Positions 17,516-25,409 of a DNA stretch of 64,000 nucleotides are shown here, piece by piece. The stretch is taken from the NCBI RefSeq assembly GCF_014596445.1, contig NZ_MECL01000126.1, forward strand, positions 1 to 64,000, in the 5' to 3' direction. A program made the translations under genes and the position numbers. The stretch comes from Streptomyces sp. CBMA29. Lineage in GTDB: Bacteria > Actinomycetota > Actinomycetes > Streptomycetales > Streptomycetaceae. Within the stretch, counting starts at the first letter, position 1. Each line of letters starts with the position of its first letter. Below the pieces are notes generated by a model that was not told the DNA's origin, did no database searches, and worked only from the letters and a program-made list of their open reading frames with translations.

Positions 17516-18826
17516 CTACTGGTTGACCGAGAAGCCCTGGGACTTCAGCGCCTTGAGCGTGTCCTTCTGGGCGTCGCCGAGCGCGTTCTCGTACGTGGCC
17601 TTCTTCGTGTGCACCTTGCCGAGGCCGTCACCGAGCGTCGTGGCCGAGATCGACATGATCGGCCCCCACATCCAGCCGGAGTTGACCTTGGCCGACTCGG
17701 TGCGGAACAACTGGTAGACGGGCTGGCCGCCGTAGTAGCTCTGCGGGGCGTCCAGCGCGGAGTTGGTGAGCCCGGACCTGGACGCGGGCAGGATGGCCGC
17801 GGAGGCGATGAGGTTCGACACCGACTCCTTGTCCGTCGACATCCAGGTGGCGAATTCGGTCGCCTCCTTCGGGTGCGAGCAGTCCTTCATCACGGCCGTG
17901 GCCGATCCGCCGGAGTTCCCGACCGTGTCCGTACCGGCCCATCGGGGCATCGGCGCGACGGCCCACTTGCCCGCGGAACCCGAGGCGTTGTCCCGGATCA
18001 GGGACGCCGACCAGACGGGACCGACCTCGGCCCAGACCGTCCCCTTGCTCCACGCGGAGTACAGCGCCGCGTCGAAGGCGGGGTACGAGGCGAGCAGCCC
18101 CTTGTCGTACAGGCCCTGCCAGTAGTCGCCGACCTTGCGGTTGGCGGCGCTGTCGAACGACACGGACCAGGCGTCGTTCTTCACCCCGAACCAGGGGGCG
18201 CCGCCCTGCCACGCGAACCCGGCGTAGAGGTAGGGATCGGTGGGCAGGTTCATGATCCGCGACGCCGGGTCCGCGGCCTTCACCGCGGCGGCGGCGGCCG
18301 TGAACTCGTCCCACGTCCTGGGCAGCGCGATGTGCGCCTTCTTGAACAGGTCGGCCCGGTAGAACATCGCCATCGGCGCGGTGTCCACCGGTACGCCGTA
18401 CGCCTTGCCGTCGACGCCGACGTTGCCCCACACCCAGTCGGGGAACTCGCTCCTGCCGTCCTTCACGTACGTGCTGACGTCCTGGAGCACGCCCGCCGCG
18501 AGGAAACTGGAGAACGTCTCGTACCCGACCTGGGCCAGACAGGGCGCCTTGCCCGCCTTGGCGGCGGTGAGCATCTTGTCGTAGCCGCCGGCGCCGCCGT
18601 TGGTGACGGCCTCGTACTTCACGTGGACGTCGGGGTGCGTCTTGTTCCAGAGCGCGACGGACTTCTCGTAGCCCGCGGCCCAGCCCCAGAAGGTGATGTC
18701 CGCCGGGCCGCCGCTGTCCGCCTTGGAGCTGCCGCTGCCGCCGCTGCCGCCGCCGCATCCGGTCAGCACGAGGCTGAGCGCGGCGAGGACCGCGGCGGTG
18801 GTGAGTCGTGCCCTGCGCATGATCAT
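17516..18826 (-). CDS. ABC transporter sugar-binding lipoprotein
   Basis: Extracytoplasmic solute-binding protein of family 1, 436 residues. The N-terminus is a lipoprotein signal (RARLTTAAVLAALSLVLTGC) with lipobox LTGC. A Gly/Ser linker follows, then ADITFWGWAAGYEKSVALWN, the typical first strand of sugar-binding proteins, and later YGVPVDTAPMAMFYRADLFK and a Trp-rich ligand region (FAWQGGAPWFG). I chose ATG 18826, with AGAGG six bases upstream, over the ATG two codons later. It is the first gene of a minus-strand operon (binding protein, two permeases, secreted protein) divergent from the second gntR gene. In streptomycetes the ATPase for such systems is usually the shared MsiK, by established knowledge. 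Confidence 0.95.
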   Translation of the reverse strand: MIMRRARLTTAAVLAALSLVLTGCGGGSGGSGSSKADSGGPADITFWGWAAGYEKSVALWNKTHPDVHVKYEAVTNGGAGGYDKMLTAAKAGKAPCLAQVGYETFSSFLAAGVLQDVSTYVKDGRSEFPDWVWGNVGVDGKAYGVPVDTAPMAMFYRADLFKKAHIALPRTWDEFTAAAAAVKAADPASRIMNLPTDPYLYAGFAWQGGAPWFGVKNDAWSVSFDSAANRKVGDYWQGLYDKGLLASYPAFDAALYSAWSKGTVWAEVGPVWSASLIRDNASGSAGKWAVAPMPRWAGTDTVGNSGGSATAVMKDCSHPKEATEFATWMSTDKESVSNLIASAAILPASRSGLTNSALDAPQSYYGGQPVYQLFRTESAKVNSGWMWGPIMSISATTLGDGLGKVHTKKATYENALGDAQKDTLKALKSQGFSVNQ

Positions 18827-18845
18827 GGCGACCTCTCGGTTTGCT

Positions 18846-18855
18846 GCTGTACAGC
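18846..18855. promoter_or_regulatory. 10-bp palindrome upstream of the binding-protein gene
   Basis: GCTGTACAGC is a perfect palindrome 20 bases upstream of the binding-protein ATG. It could be an operator for the importer operon, distinct from the GntR-type sites further out. Short palindromes occur by chance, so confidence is low. Confidence 0.3.
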
Positions 18856-18966
18856 GCGGTTCGTGTCTTCGTGCCGTGGTGATGGGGGGCGTTGGCGGGG
18901 GCGATGAGGGGGCGATGGGGGAGCGGACATACCGCCGCGGACGACACCGGGTAGGCGACCGGGATA

Positions 18967-18994
18967 CTTGCATACAAGAATACTGGCATGCAAG
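18967..18994. promoter_or_regulatory. Two GntR-type operator-like sites in the divergent region
   Basis: Two related 12-mers, CTTGCATACAAG (18967-18978) and CTGGCATGCAAG (18983-18994), start 16 bp apart. Each is nearly palindromic, and their outer halves (CTTGCAT and ATGCAAG) form a perfect inverted repeat. The sequence resembles known FCD-GntR operators of the TTGTATACAA type. They lie between the divergent importer operon and gntR2, just upstream of GTG 19004. Confidence 0.6.
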
Positions 18995-19003
18995 GATTCG
19001 GAC

Positions 19004-19744
19004 GTGAATCCTCCCCGACCAGCACGCATCCAGGAGCAGGCACCCCCCGGCCCCGCCGGAGGGCTGTCGCCGATCACCCGGGACCGCACGCGGAACCGCG
19101 CCTCCGATCACGTCTACGACGAGTTGGTCTCCGCGATCCGCAAACTGCGGCTCGCCCCCGGCTCCTCCCTGTCGGAGACGGACATCGCGGAACGGCTGCA
19201 CGTCAGCCGTACGCCCGTCCGGGAGGCCATCGCCCGGCTCGCCGACACCGGCCTCGTCCACGTCGTGCCGCAGGTCGGCACGCAGGTCGGCCTGATCCGG
19301 CTACGGGACGTGGAGGAAGCGCGCTTCGTCCGCGAGAGCCTGGAGGTCTCGGCCTTCGAGGCGGCCTGCGGCAACCCGGCACTGGACGTCGGCATCCTCC
19401 GCGACCTGCTCGAACAGCAGGAACACGCCTACCGCACCGCCGACTACGACACGTTCTTCCAGGCCGACGAGGCCCTGCACAGCGCGATCTTCACCCTCAG
19501 CGGCCACCCCGGCGCCTGGCAGGTCGTCCAGCGGATGAAGCTGCAACTCGACAGAGTGCGCCGGCTCGCCCAGCCCGACACCGCCACGATGCGCGACCTG
19601 ATCGACGAACACCGGCTGATCGTCGATGCCTTGGAGTCCCGCGACATCGCGGGCGGGCGCGCCCTGATCAGCCGTCACGCCAGACGCGCGCTCGAACGCG
19701 TGCCAGGGCTGCGCGCGCGGTATCCGCACTACTTCACGGCATGA
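19004..19744 (+). CDS. GntR/FCD-family transcriptional regulator (paralogue 2)
   Basis: FadR-subfamily GntR regulator, 246 residues from GTG 19004. The winged helix-turn-helix (YDELVSAIRKLRLAPGSSLS, LHVSRTPVREAIARL) is followed by an FCD domain with FFQADEALHSAIF and a distal His in LISRHARRALE. I prefer GTG 19004 over an in-frame ATG at 18968, because the earlier start would translate through the operator-like repeats and add an unrelated tail. It is divergent from the importer operon and 53 bases upstream of the SDR gene, so it probably controls both the import and the catabolic operons. It shares long identical stretches with the GntR at 11855-12583. Confidence 0.9.
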   Translation: MNPPRPARIQEQAPPGPAGGLSPITRDRTRNRASDHVYDELVSAIRKLRLAPGSSLSETDIAERLHVSRTPVREAIARLADTGLVHVVPQVGTQVGLIRLRDVEEARFVRESLEVSAFEAACGNPALDVGILRDLLEQQEHAYRTADYDTFFQADEALHSAIFTLSGHPGAWQVVQRMKLQLDRVRRLAQPDTATMRDLIDEHRLIVDALESRDIAGGRALISRHARRALERVPGLRARYPHYFTA

Positions 19745-19797
19745 CCGGGCGCGGCAGCCGGGCGCACCGAATCACCGCGACGAAAGGACAACCCCAC

Positions 19798-20532
19798 GTG
19801 AACAGGTTCGCCGGACGGACGGTTCTCGTCACAGGCGCCGGTTCCGGCATCGGCCGCGAGATGACGCGCCAGTTCGTGGCGGAGGGGGCGACCGTGTACG
19901 CGGCGGACCTCGACCCCGCCGACGTACCCGAAGGCGGCATCCCGCTCACCGTCGATGTCACCGACCCCGACTCCTTCGCCGCGGCCGTCTCCCGGGCGGT
20001 GTCGGAGACCGGCGCGCTGCACGTGCTCTGCAACAACGCGGGCCTGGCCTCCAGCACCGACACCCTGGCGTGCAGCGTCGAGGAGTGGGACGCGACCTTC
20101 GCGGTCAACACCCGCGGGGTGTTCCTCGGCACCAAATTGGCCCTGCCGCACATGCTCGCCCAGGGCGACGGCGCCATCGTCAACACCGCCTCCGCCGCCG
20201 GACTCGTCGGGCTGAAGGACCGCGCCGCGTACTGCGCCAGCAAGGGCGCCGTGATCGCCTACAGCCGCCAGGTCGCCGTGCAGTACGCGGGCACCGGCGT
20301 GCGCTGCAACTCCGTGTGCCCCGGCACCGTCGACTCCCCGTGGGTGGGCCGCCTGCTCGCCGCGGCCGACGACCCCGAGCAGGCCCGCGCCCAACTCGTC
20401 GCCCGGCAGCCGATGGGCCGCCTCGGAACCCCGGCCGAGGTCGCCGCGGCCGCCCTCTACCTCGCCTCCGACACCGCCGCGTTCATCACCGGCACCGAGC
20501 TGGTCATCGACGGCGGGCTGCTCGCCGGCTGA
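19798..20532 (+). CDS. SDR-family NAD(P)-dependent dehydrogenase
   Basis: Classical short-chain dehydrogenase, 244 residues. Visible motifs are the cofactor loop TGAGSGIGREM (residues about 11-21), NNAG, the catalytic Ser in NTASAAG and the YCASKG catalytic Tyr/Lys pair. AADLD after beta-2 has an Asp at the position that usually selects NAD. AAAGGA lies upstream of GTG 19798. It is the first enzyme gene of a short plus-strand operon with an FAH-family hydrolase and a mannonate-dehydratase-like gene. In the L-rhamnose and L-fucose diketo-hydrolase routes an SDR oxidises a 2-keto-3-deoxy acid to a 2,4-diketo acid; the same job is inferred here. Confidence 0.92.
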   Translation: MNRFAGRTVLVTGAGSGIGREMTRQFVAEGATVYAADLDPADVPEGGIPLTVDVTDPDSFAAAVSRAVSETGALHVLCNNAGLASSTDTLACSVEEWDATFAVNTRGVFLGTKLALPHMLAQGDGAIVNTASAAGLVGLKDRAAYCASKGAVIAYSRQVAVQYAGTGVRCNSVCPGTVDSPWVGRLLAAADDPEQARAQLVARQPMGRLGTPAEVAAAALYLASDTAAFITGTELVIDGGLLAG

Positions 20533-20558
20533 CCATCCCTACCATCGAACGGATCACC

Positions 20559-21410
20559 GTGAAGCTCATGCGTGTCGGCCCACCCGGGGCCGAACGGCCC
20601 GTCGCCCTGCTTCCCGACGGCCGCCACCTCGACCTGTCCGCGCTCACCGACGACATCGACGGCGCCTTCCTCGCGGGCGACGGACCCGACCGGCTGCGCG
20701 ACGCGATCGCGACGGGCGGCCCTCCGGCCGCCGACGTCACCGGGCAGCGCGTCGGCCCGCCCGTCGCCCGCCCCGGTGTCGTGCTCTGCGTCGGCATGAA
20801 CTACGCGGCGCACGCGGCGGAATCGGGCGCCGCCCCGCCCCAGGCGCCGGTCGTCTTCTACAAGTCACCGCACTGCGTCGTGGGACCGGACGACGACGTC
20901 CTGCTGCCGCGCGGCTCCGCCACGACGGACTGGGAGGTCGAGCTCGCCGTCGTCATCGGACGCCGGGCCCGCTACCTCGACTCGCCCGCCGACGCCCTGG
21001 CCCACGTGGCGGGTTACACGATCTCCAACGACGTGTCCGAGCGGGCCCTGCAACTGGAGACCAGCGGCGGCCAGTGGTCGAAGGGCAAGAGCTGCGAGAC
21101 GTTCAACCCGCTGGGGCCCTGGCTGGTCACCCCGGACGAGATCGCGTCTCCCCAGGCCCTCGGTCTGCGCTCCTGGGTCAACGGCGAACCCCGCCAGGCG
21201 TCCGGCACCAAGGACATGGTCTTCGACGTCGCCACGCTGATCCACGAGCTGAGCCAGTTCACCGTCCTCGAACCGGGCGACGTCATCAACACCGGCACGC
21301 CCGAAGGCGTCGCGCTGTCGGGCCGCTTCCCCTACCTCAAGGAGGGCGACACCATGGAGTTGGAGATCGACGGGCTGGGCCGCCAGCGGCAGCGGGTCGG
21401 CCGGGCATGA
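20559..21410 (+). CDS. Fumarylacetoacetate hydrolase (FAH) family protein
   Basis: Soluble 283-residue enzyme of the FAH superfamily, which cleaves C-C bonds of (di)keto acids. The start VKLMRVGPPGAERPVALLPD is the usual N-terminus of the group close to 2,4-diketo-3-deoxy-L-rhamnonate hydrolases. The core has CVGMNYAAHAAESG, then SATTDWEVELAVVIG, giving the Glu ligands of the divalent metal, and TGTPEGVALSG near the C-terminus. GTG 20559 matches that N-terminus; ATG 20568 is an alternative. The stop overlaps the next start (ATGA, 21407-21410). With the SDR upstream it most plausibly hydrolyses a 2,4-diketo sugar acid to pyruvate plus a hydroxy acid. Acylpyruvase is another possibility. Confidence 0.92.
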   Translation: MKLMRVGPPGAERPVALLPDGRHLDLSALTDDIDGAFLAGDGPDRLRDAIATGGPPAADVTGQRVGPPVARPGVVLCVGMNYAAHAAESGAAPPQAPVVFYKSPHCVVGPDDDVLLPRGSATTDWEVELAVVIGRRARYLDSPADALAHVAGYTISNDVSERALQLETSGGQWSKGKSCETFNPLGPWLVTPDEIASPQALGLRSWVNGEPRQASGTKDMVFDVATLIHELSQFTVLEPGDVINTGTPEGVALSGRFPYLKEGDTMELEIDGLGRQRQRVGRA

Positions 21411-22501
21411 CCATACGACTCTCGCTCGGACACATCGACACCTACGACGCGCGGGTGGCGACCTTCGCGCGCCAACTCGGGCTCACCGGCGTCCAGCTCC
21501 ACACCCCTGACCTGCTGCCCGGCGAGGACGGCTTCTGGAGCGAGGCCGAACTGCGGGCCCTGAAGGACCGTTGCGAAGCCGACGGCCTCGCGATCGACGG
21601 CCTGGAGAACGTACCGCTCGCGCACTTCTGGAAGATCCAGCGCGGACTGCCGGGCCGTGACGAGCAGATCGAGAACTACCTCAGAACCATCCGCAATCTC
21701 GCCGCCGTGGGCATCGACCTGCTCGGTTACAACTTCCTCGCCACGTATGTCTGGCGCACGGACATGGCGGCGGCGGGCCGCGGCGGCGCCAAGGTCAGCG
21801 CCTTCGACCTGGCGGACGTCTCCCGCGGCAACGCGCTCGCGGGATACCGGCTCACCCCCGACCACCCCGTCGGCGAGCCGGCCACGGCCGACCGGATGTG
21901 GGCCAACCACCAGTACTTCCTCGACGCCGTCCTGCCCGTCGCCGAGGAGGTCGGCGTACGGCTGGCCCTGCACCCCGACGACCCGCCCGTGGACGTGCCG
22001 TTGGGCGGCATCGCCCGGATCTTCACCTCGCCCGCCGCCATCGGACGGGCCCGCGACCAGGCGGGCGGCAGCCCGTCCTGGGGCCTGAACCTCTGCCTGG
22101 GCACGGTGTCGGAGATGGCGGGCGAGGAGAGCGTCAACGAGGTCATCGACCTGCTGGGGCCGTCCATTTTCTACGTCCACTTCCGGGACGTCCGCGGCAC
22201 CGTGCCTCGCTTCAGCGAGTGCTTCCTCGGCGAGGGCAACTTCAATCCGGCGCGGGTCATCCGCCGCCTCGAGGACGCCGGATTCGACGGGTTCCTCATC
22301 GACGACCACGTCCCGGCGATGATCGGCGACCTCGACACCTGGGGCGACATCTCCTCCGAGGCGTACTGCAGCCGCGGCCGGGCCCACGCGATCGGCTACC
22401 TGCAAGGCGTCCTGAACGGCCTGGGGCTCGACCAGCCGGAGGCCCGCCCGCGGGCCGGCCGCTCGGCTACGGTCCGCCGCCAGCCTCAGGCCAGCCAGTA
22501 G
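21407..22501 (+). CDS. uxuA: Mannonate dehydratase-like protein (UxuA family)
   Basis: Predicted D-mannonate dehydratase, TIM-barrel fold, 364 residues. Likely metal ligands appear in order: His in LALHPDDPP, Cys in LNLCLGTVSEM, His in FYVHFRDV and Asp in FLIDDHVP, the same pattern as UxuA. UxuA removes water from mannonate to give 2-keto-3-deoxygluconate. It is coupled to the FAH gene by ATGA. No kdgK, eda or uxaC/uxuB is seen nearby, so the product may go through the SDR and FAH enzymes instead of the phosphorylative route. The true substrate may be a related aldonate. The tail (RPRAGRSATVRRQPQ) is basic and probably disordered, and the 3' end overlaps the convergent DUF2785 gene by 16 bases. 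Confidence 0.85.
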   Translation: MTIRLSLGHIDTYDARVATFARQLGLTGVQLHTPDLLPGEDGFWSEAELRALKDRCEADGLAIDGLENVPLAHFWKIQRGLPGRDEQIENYLRTIRNLAAVGIDLLGYNFLATYVWRTDMAAAGRGGAKVSAFDLADVSRGNALAGYRLTPDHPVGEPATADRMWANHQYFLDAVLPVAEEVGVRLALHPDDPPVDVPLGGIARIFTSPAAIGRARDQAGGSPSWGLNLCLGTVSEMAGEESVNEVIDLLGPSIFYVHFRDVRGTVPRFSECFLGEGNFNPARVIRRLEDAGFDGFLIDDHVPAMIGDLDTWGDISSEAYCSRGRAHAIGYLQGVLNGLGLDQPEARPRAGRSATVRRQPQASQ

Positions 22502-23304
22502 TACGGCAGGCGCAGGAGGTCGGCGACGCGCGCGGCGACCTCCCGCGCGTGCGGCGGGACGCCCTCGTCGGCGATGCCGCGTACCAGGTGCAGATGGAGC
22601 GACTGGAGGGTGGTGAAGGTGTTGAACGCCCAGACCGGGACCGCGCCGGGTCCGCCGCCCTCCAGGGCCTTGTGAACGACGGTCAGCCAGTCGGCGGCCT
22701 CCTCGACGGTCAGTCCGGGGGCCTGGAGGATACGGGTGAGCGCGCGGGCCAGCCGCGCGTCCTCCAACTGCGCGTAGCGGTAGTCGGTCCGCTCGGCCGT
22801 CATCCTGTGAGCGCACAGCTCCAGCAGGTCGGTGCGGCGCTCCGGCAGGGCCTTCGCGAACGCGGCTGCGGCGTCGGCGCCGTGCGCCACGGCGTGCAGC
22901 CAGCCCAGCGCGTCGTCCCAGCCGCGGGTGTCGCGCTCGGCCGGATACCAGGCCGAGAACCGCGCGTACCAGCGCTCCGCCGCCTCTCGCGGTACGAGCC
23001 CGGGTACGGCGTCGCCCCGCGTCAGCACGGAACAGATGACCAGCGGCGCGAAGGCCCTGGCTTGAACCTCCGGGTGGGTGAAACGGTCGGCCGCGTCGTC
23101 CCCGAGCGTTTCCAGGACGGCGTCGAGACGTCCGTCCCTGATCCAGCGGGCGGCGCCGGTATAGGCGTGGTCGTCGCGCGTCCCGGGGTCAGGGGACGTC
23201 AGCATGACGGACAGCTCGGCGGCGAGCCGCGGCGCGGGGACGCCCTCGGGGAAGGGGAATCCGTCGGCCGCGACCGACGTCCAGTCGACATGATCGGCAC
23301 TCAT
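22486..23304 (-). CDS. DUF2785 family protein
   Basis: A 272-residue soluble, mostly helical protein of the DUF2785 family. Recognisable segments are WIRDGRLDAVLETLGDD, WYPAERDTRGWDDALGWLHA and HGADAAAAFAKALPERRTDL; the central RGWDDALGWLHAVAHGAD is the family's most typical stretch. No catalytic residues are known and I see no signal peptide. It is convergent with the uxuA-like gene (16-bp overlap) and ten bases from the stop-to-start junction with the DUF1697 gene, which lies upstream on the same strand. The two may be co-transcribed. Function is unknown. Confidence 0.88.
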   Translation of the reverse strand: MSADHVDWTSVAADGFPFPEGVPAPRLAAELSVMLTSPDPGTRDDHAYTGAARWIRDGRLDAVLETLGDDAADRFTHPEVQARAFAPLVICSVLTRGDAVPGLVPREAAERWYARFSAWYPAERDTRGWDDALGWLHAVAHGADAAAAFAKALPERRTDLLELCAHRMTAERTDYRYAQLEDARLARALTRILQAPGLTVEEAADWLTVVHKALEGGGPGAVPVWAFNTFTTLQSLHLHLVRGIADEGVPPHAREVAARVADLLRLPYYWLA

Positions 23305-23313
23305 CGCATCAGG

Positions 23314-23937
23314 CTATTCCTCGCTCATCGCCACCAGTTTGGTGACCGTGTTCCAGTTGCGGGTGGACGCCGTCAGGCCGAGGCGGCGGTCGGAGAACTG
23401 TGCGGCCAGCTTGGAGTTGTGCACGCCGTCGGGGAAGTGGCCGTAGATCTCGCTCCGCCCGGGACGGAATTCGTCCGGCGCGTACGCCGCCGCGTCGATC
23501 GCCGCCAGCTTGTCGAGGGGGACGGGCCCCGACAGGAACGTCACCATGAAGCGCGACGGATTCACCCCGGCCATCGGGAACGGGTTGGCGTCCACGACCC
23601 GCCGGAGGTCCGCGCCGGTACGGATCAGGCAGGCGACGGTCAGCCCCAATTCGTCGCTGATCCGCTGCTCCAAGTCCGCCGCCAGCCGCCCCGGATCGGT
23701 CTGCGCGTGGGTGAAGACGGCGTTCCCGCTCTGGAGATGGGTGCGGACGTCGGCGGCGCCGATGGAGGCCAGCAGGTCCCTGAGGGTCTGCATGGGCAGC
23801 TTGTTCTTGCCGCCGACGTTGATTCCGCGCAGCAGCGCGACGTAGCGCGTATCCGTATCCGTATCCGTATCCGTATCCGTATCCGTGTTCGTGCTCGTGC
23901 TCTTATTGGTGCTGGTGCTGGTGGCCTTGGTCGTCAC
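23314..23937 (-). CDS. DUF1697 family protein with repetitive N-terminus
   Basis: DUF1697 protein, about 207 residues from GTG 23937. The family core begins at YVALLRGINVGGKNKLPM and continues through RTHLQSGNAVFTHAQ and YGHFPDGVHNSKLAAQF to the end, so it is complete. Ahead of it is an unusual 30-residue leader of Thr, Ser, Asn and Asp (TSTSTNKSTSTN then TD repeats) encoded in part by a six-copy GTATCC array. The start is uncertain: TTG 23967, GTG 23946 and GTG 23937 are all in frame and none has a good ribosome-binding site. Function of the family is unknown. Codon context of the leader differs from the rest, so the true start may even lie within the repeat. Confidence 0.8.
   Translation of the reverse strand: MTTKATSTSTNKSTSTNTDTDTDTDTDTDTRYVALLRGINVGGKNKLPMQTLRDLLASIGAADVRTHLQSGNAVFTHAQTDPGRLAADLEQRISDELGLTVACLIRTGADLRRVVDANPFPMAGVNPSRFMVTFLSGPVPLDKLAAIDAAAYAPDEFRPGRSEIYGHFPDGVHNSKLAAQFSDRRLGLTASTRNWNTVTKLVAMSEE
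23849..23886. repeat. Hexanucleotide tandem repeat (GTATCC) x 6
   Basis: Six perfect GTATCC units (23849-23884) plus two bases lie in the N-terminal coding part of the DUF1697 gene, where they read as Thr-Asp repeats. Changes in copy number would keep the frame. Confidence 0.95.
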
Positions 23938-24095
23938 GATCGCCACGCTAGCGGCCGGCACTGACAATCGGTCGATTCCGGGTGGTGCCGGGGCAAGCGC
24001 GGCGTCGCGCGAATCATGCGCGATGTCGCTCGTTCGGAGGACGGTACGGTCGCTGGAACGGTTCGGCAGGCCGTGGCCTGGTTACGTTCGCGCAT

Positions 24096-25409
24096 ATGAC
24101 CAGCATCCATGACAGGCCCGTCGTCACCGAACTGCGGCTGTCGGCCTTCAAATCGCACCGGGGCGCGTCGTTCGGACTCGGGCCGCTCACCCTGCTCTGC
24201 GGGGGCAGCGGCACCGGCAAGTCGAGCGTGCTGGAGGCGCTGGCCGCGCTCGGCCGGCTGGCCTGCGGGGACGGGCTCGACGAGGTCTTCGAGTCCGTGG
24301 TGCGCGGTGGCGCGGCGGCGTGCGTACCGCAGGACGCGCAGCCCGACCCGCAGGGACGGCGCGGCTTCCGGATCGGCTGCACGGTCACCGGCCCGGTGGG
24401 TCCCGTGCGGCTCGACATCGCCGTCCAGGCGGAGCCCACGCTGCGGATCGTCGGCGAGCGGCTGACCGGCGCGGGCGAGACGCTGCTGACGACGGCGCTG
24501 CGCGACCCGGAACGCCGCACGGTGCAGGCCGCCTGGCACACCGCGGGCCTGGTCGCGGTCACCCGCGCGCCGCTGCCCGACGACCGCCTCGCCACTGCCC
24601 TGTTGCCGCTGCGTGTCGCCGGACGCACCGACGGACAGCGCCTGGTGCTGGCCGCCGCGGAACAGGTCGTCGTGGCGCTGCGCGGGGTCTTCCCGATCGC
24701 GCCGCGCCCCGAGCTGATGCGCGGCCCCGTCCCGGTCGGCGACGGACGGCTGCGCGCCTCCTGCGACAACCTGTCCGCCGTCCTTGCCAGGACCGAGGGC
24801 GAATGCGGCACCCGGCACGCGGCGCTGGTCAACGCGGTGCGCGCGGTGTGCAGTCCGCCGGTGGAGGGCATCACGGCGCTGGCGGTGGGCGCCGCCGCGA
24901 GTACAGGCGCGGGCGTGAGTACAGGCGCGGGCGCGCGTACGGGCGCCGGTCCCCGTACGGGTGTCGGCGCGGCGGAGGGCGCCCGCGCGGGCGGCGGGCC
25001 AGCGACGGAAACGGCGCGGGCGGTGGACGCCGTGATCGCCGCGGTGGACCGCGGCCCGCTCGGCCTGGTCCCGGTGGACCGCCTCGGCGACGGCGAACTC
25101 CGTTTCCTCGCGCTGGCGTTGGTGCTGCTCACCGGCCCCGGAGTGCTGGACGTCGACACGAGTACGGAGCTGCTGCCCGCCAGTCAGGTGCTGACCGTGC
25201 TGGGCGACGGCCTCGACCACGGCCTGGACCGCCGCCAACTGTGCGAACTGCTGCGGCTGGCGGGCCCGGCCGCGGAACGCGGGCACATCCGGCTGCTGGG
25301 CACCGTCCAGGACGCGAGCTTCGCGGAGGGGATCGGCGGTGTCTCGGTCACCGCGCTCGGGGTCCCGCGGCCACGCCGCCGCGAGGATGCGGTAGACCAG
25401 TCGGGGTGA
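24096..25409 (+). CDS. AAA family ATPase (RecF/SMC-like ABC ATPase)
   Basis: A 437-residue ABC-type ATPase of the RecF/OLD-like group. The N-terminus has ELRLSAFKSHRGASFGLGPL, then Walker A GGSGTGKSSVLEAL (about residues 37-44). The C-terminal half has an ABC-signature-like RLGDGELRFLALALVLL followed by the Walker B region GPGVLDVDT. Between them, at about residues 265-310, is a low-complexity Gly/Ala/Thr insert (GAGVSTGAGARTGAGPRTG) rather than a coiled coil. ATG 24096 is preferred. Its stop overlaps the MazG-like start (GTGA), so the two are coupled. Such ATPases occur in DNA repair and in phage defence; no nuclease is fused here. The exact role is unknown. Confidence 0.88.
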   Translation: MTSIHDRPVVTELRLSAFKSHRGASFGLGPLTLLCGGSGTGKSSVLEALAALGRLACGDGLDEVFESVVRGGAAACVPQDAQPDPQGRRGFRIGCTVTGPVGPVRLDIAVQAEPTLRIVGERLTGAGETLLTTALRDPERRTVQAAWHTAGLVAVTRAPLPDDRLATALLPLRVAGRTDGQRLVLAAAEQVVVALRGVFPIAPRPELMRGPVPVGDGRLRASCDNLSAVLARTEGECGTRHAALVNAVRAVCSPPVEGITALAVGAAASTGAGVSTGAGARTGAGPRTGVGAAEGARAGGGPATETARAVDAVIAAVDRGPLGLVPVDRLGDGELRFLALALVLLTGPGVLDVDTSTELLPASQVLTVLGDGLDHGLDRRQLCELLRLAGPAAERGHIRLLGTVQDASFAEGIGGVSVTALGVPRPRRREDAVDQSG

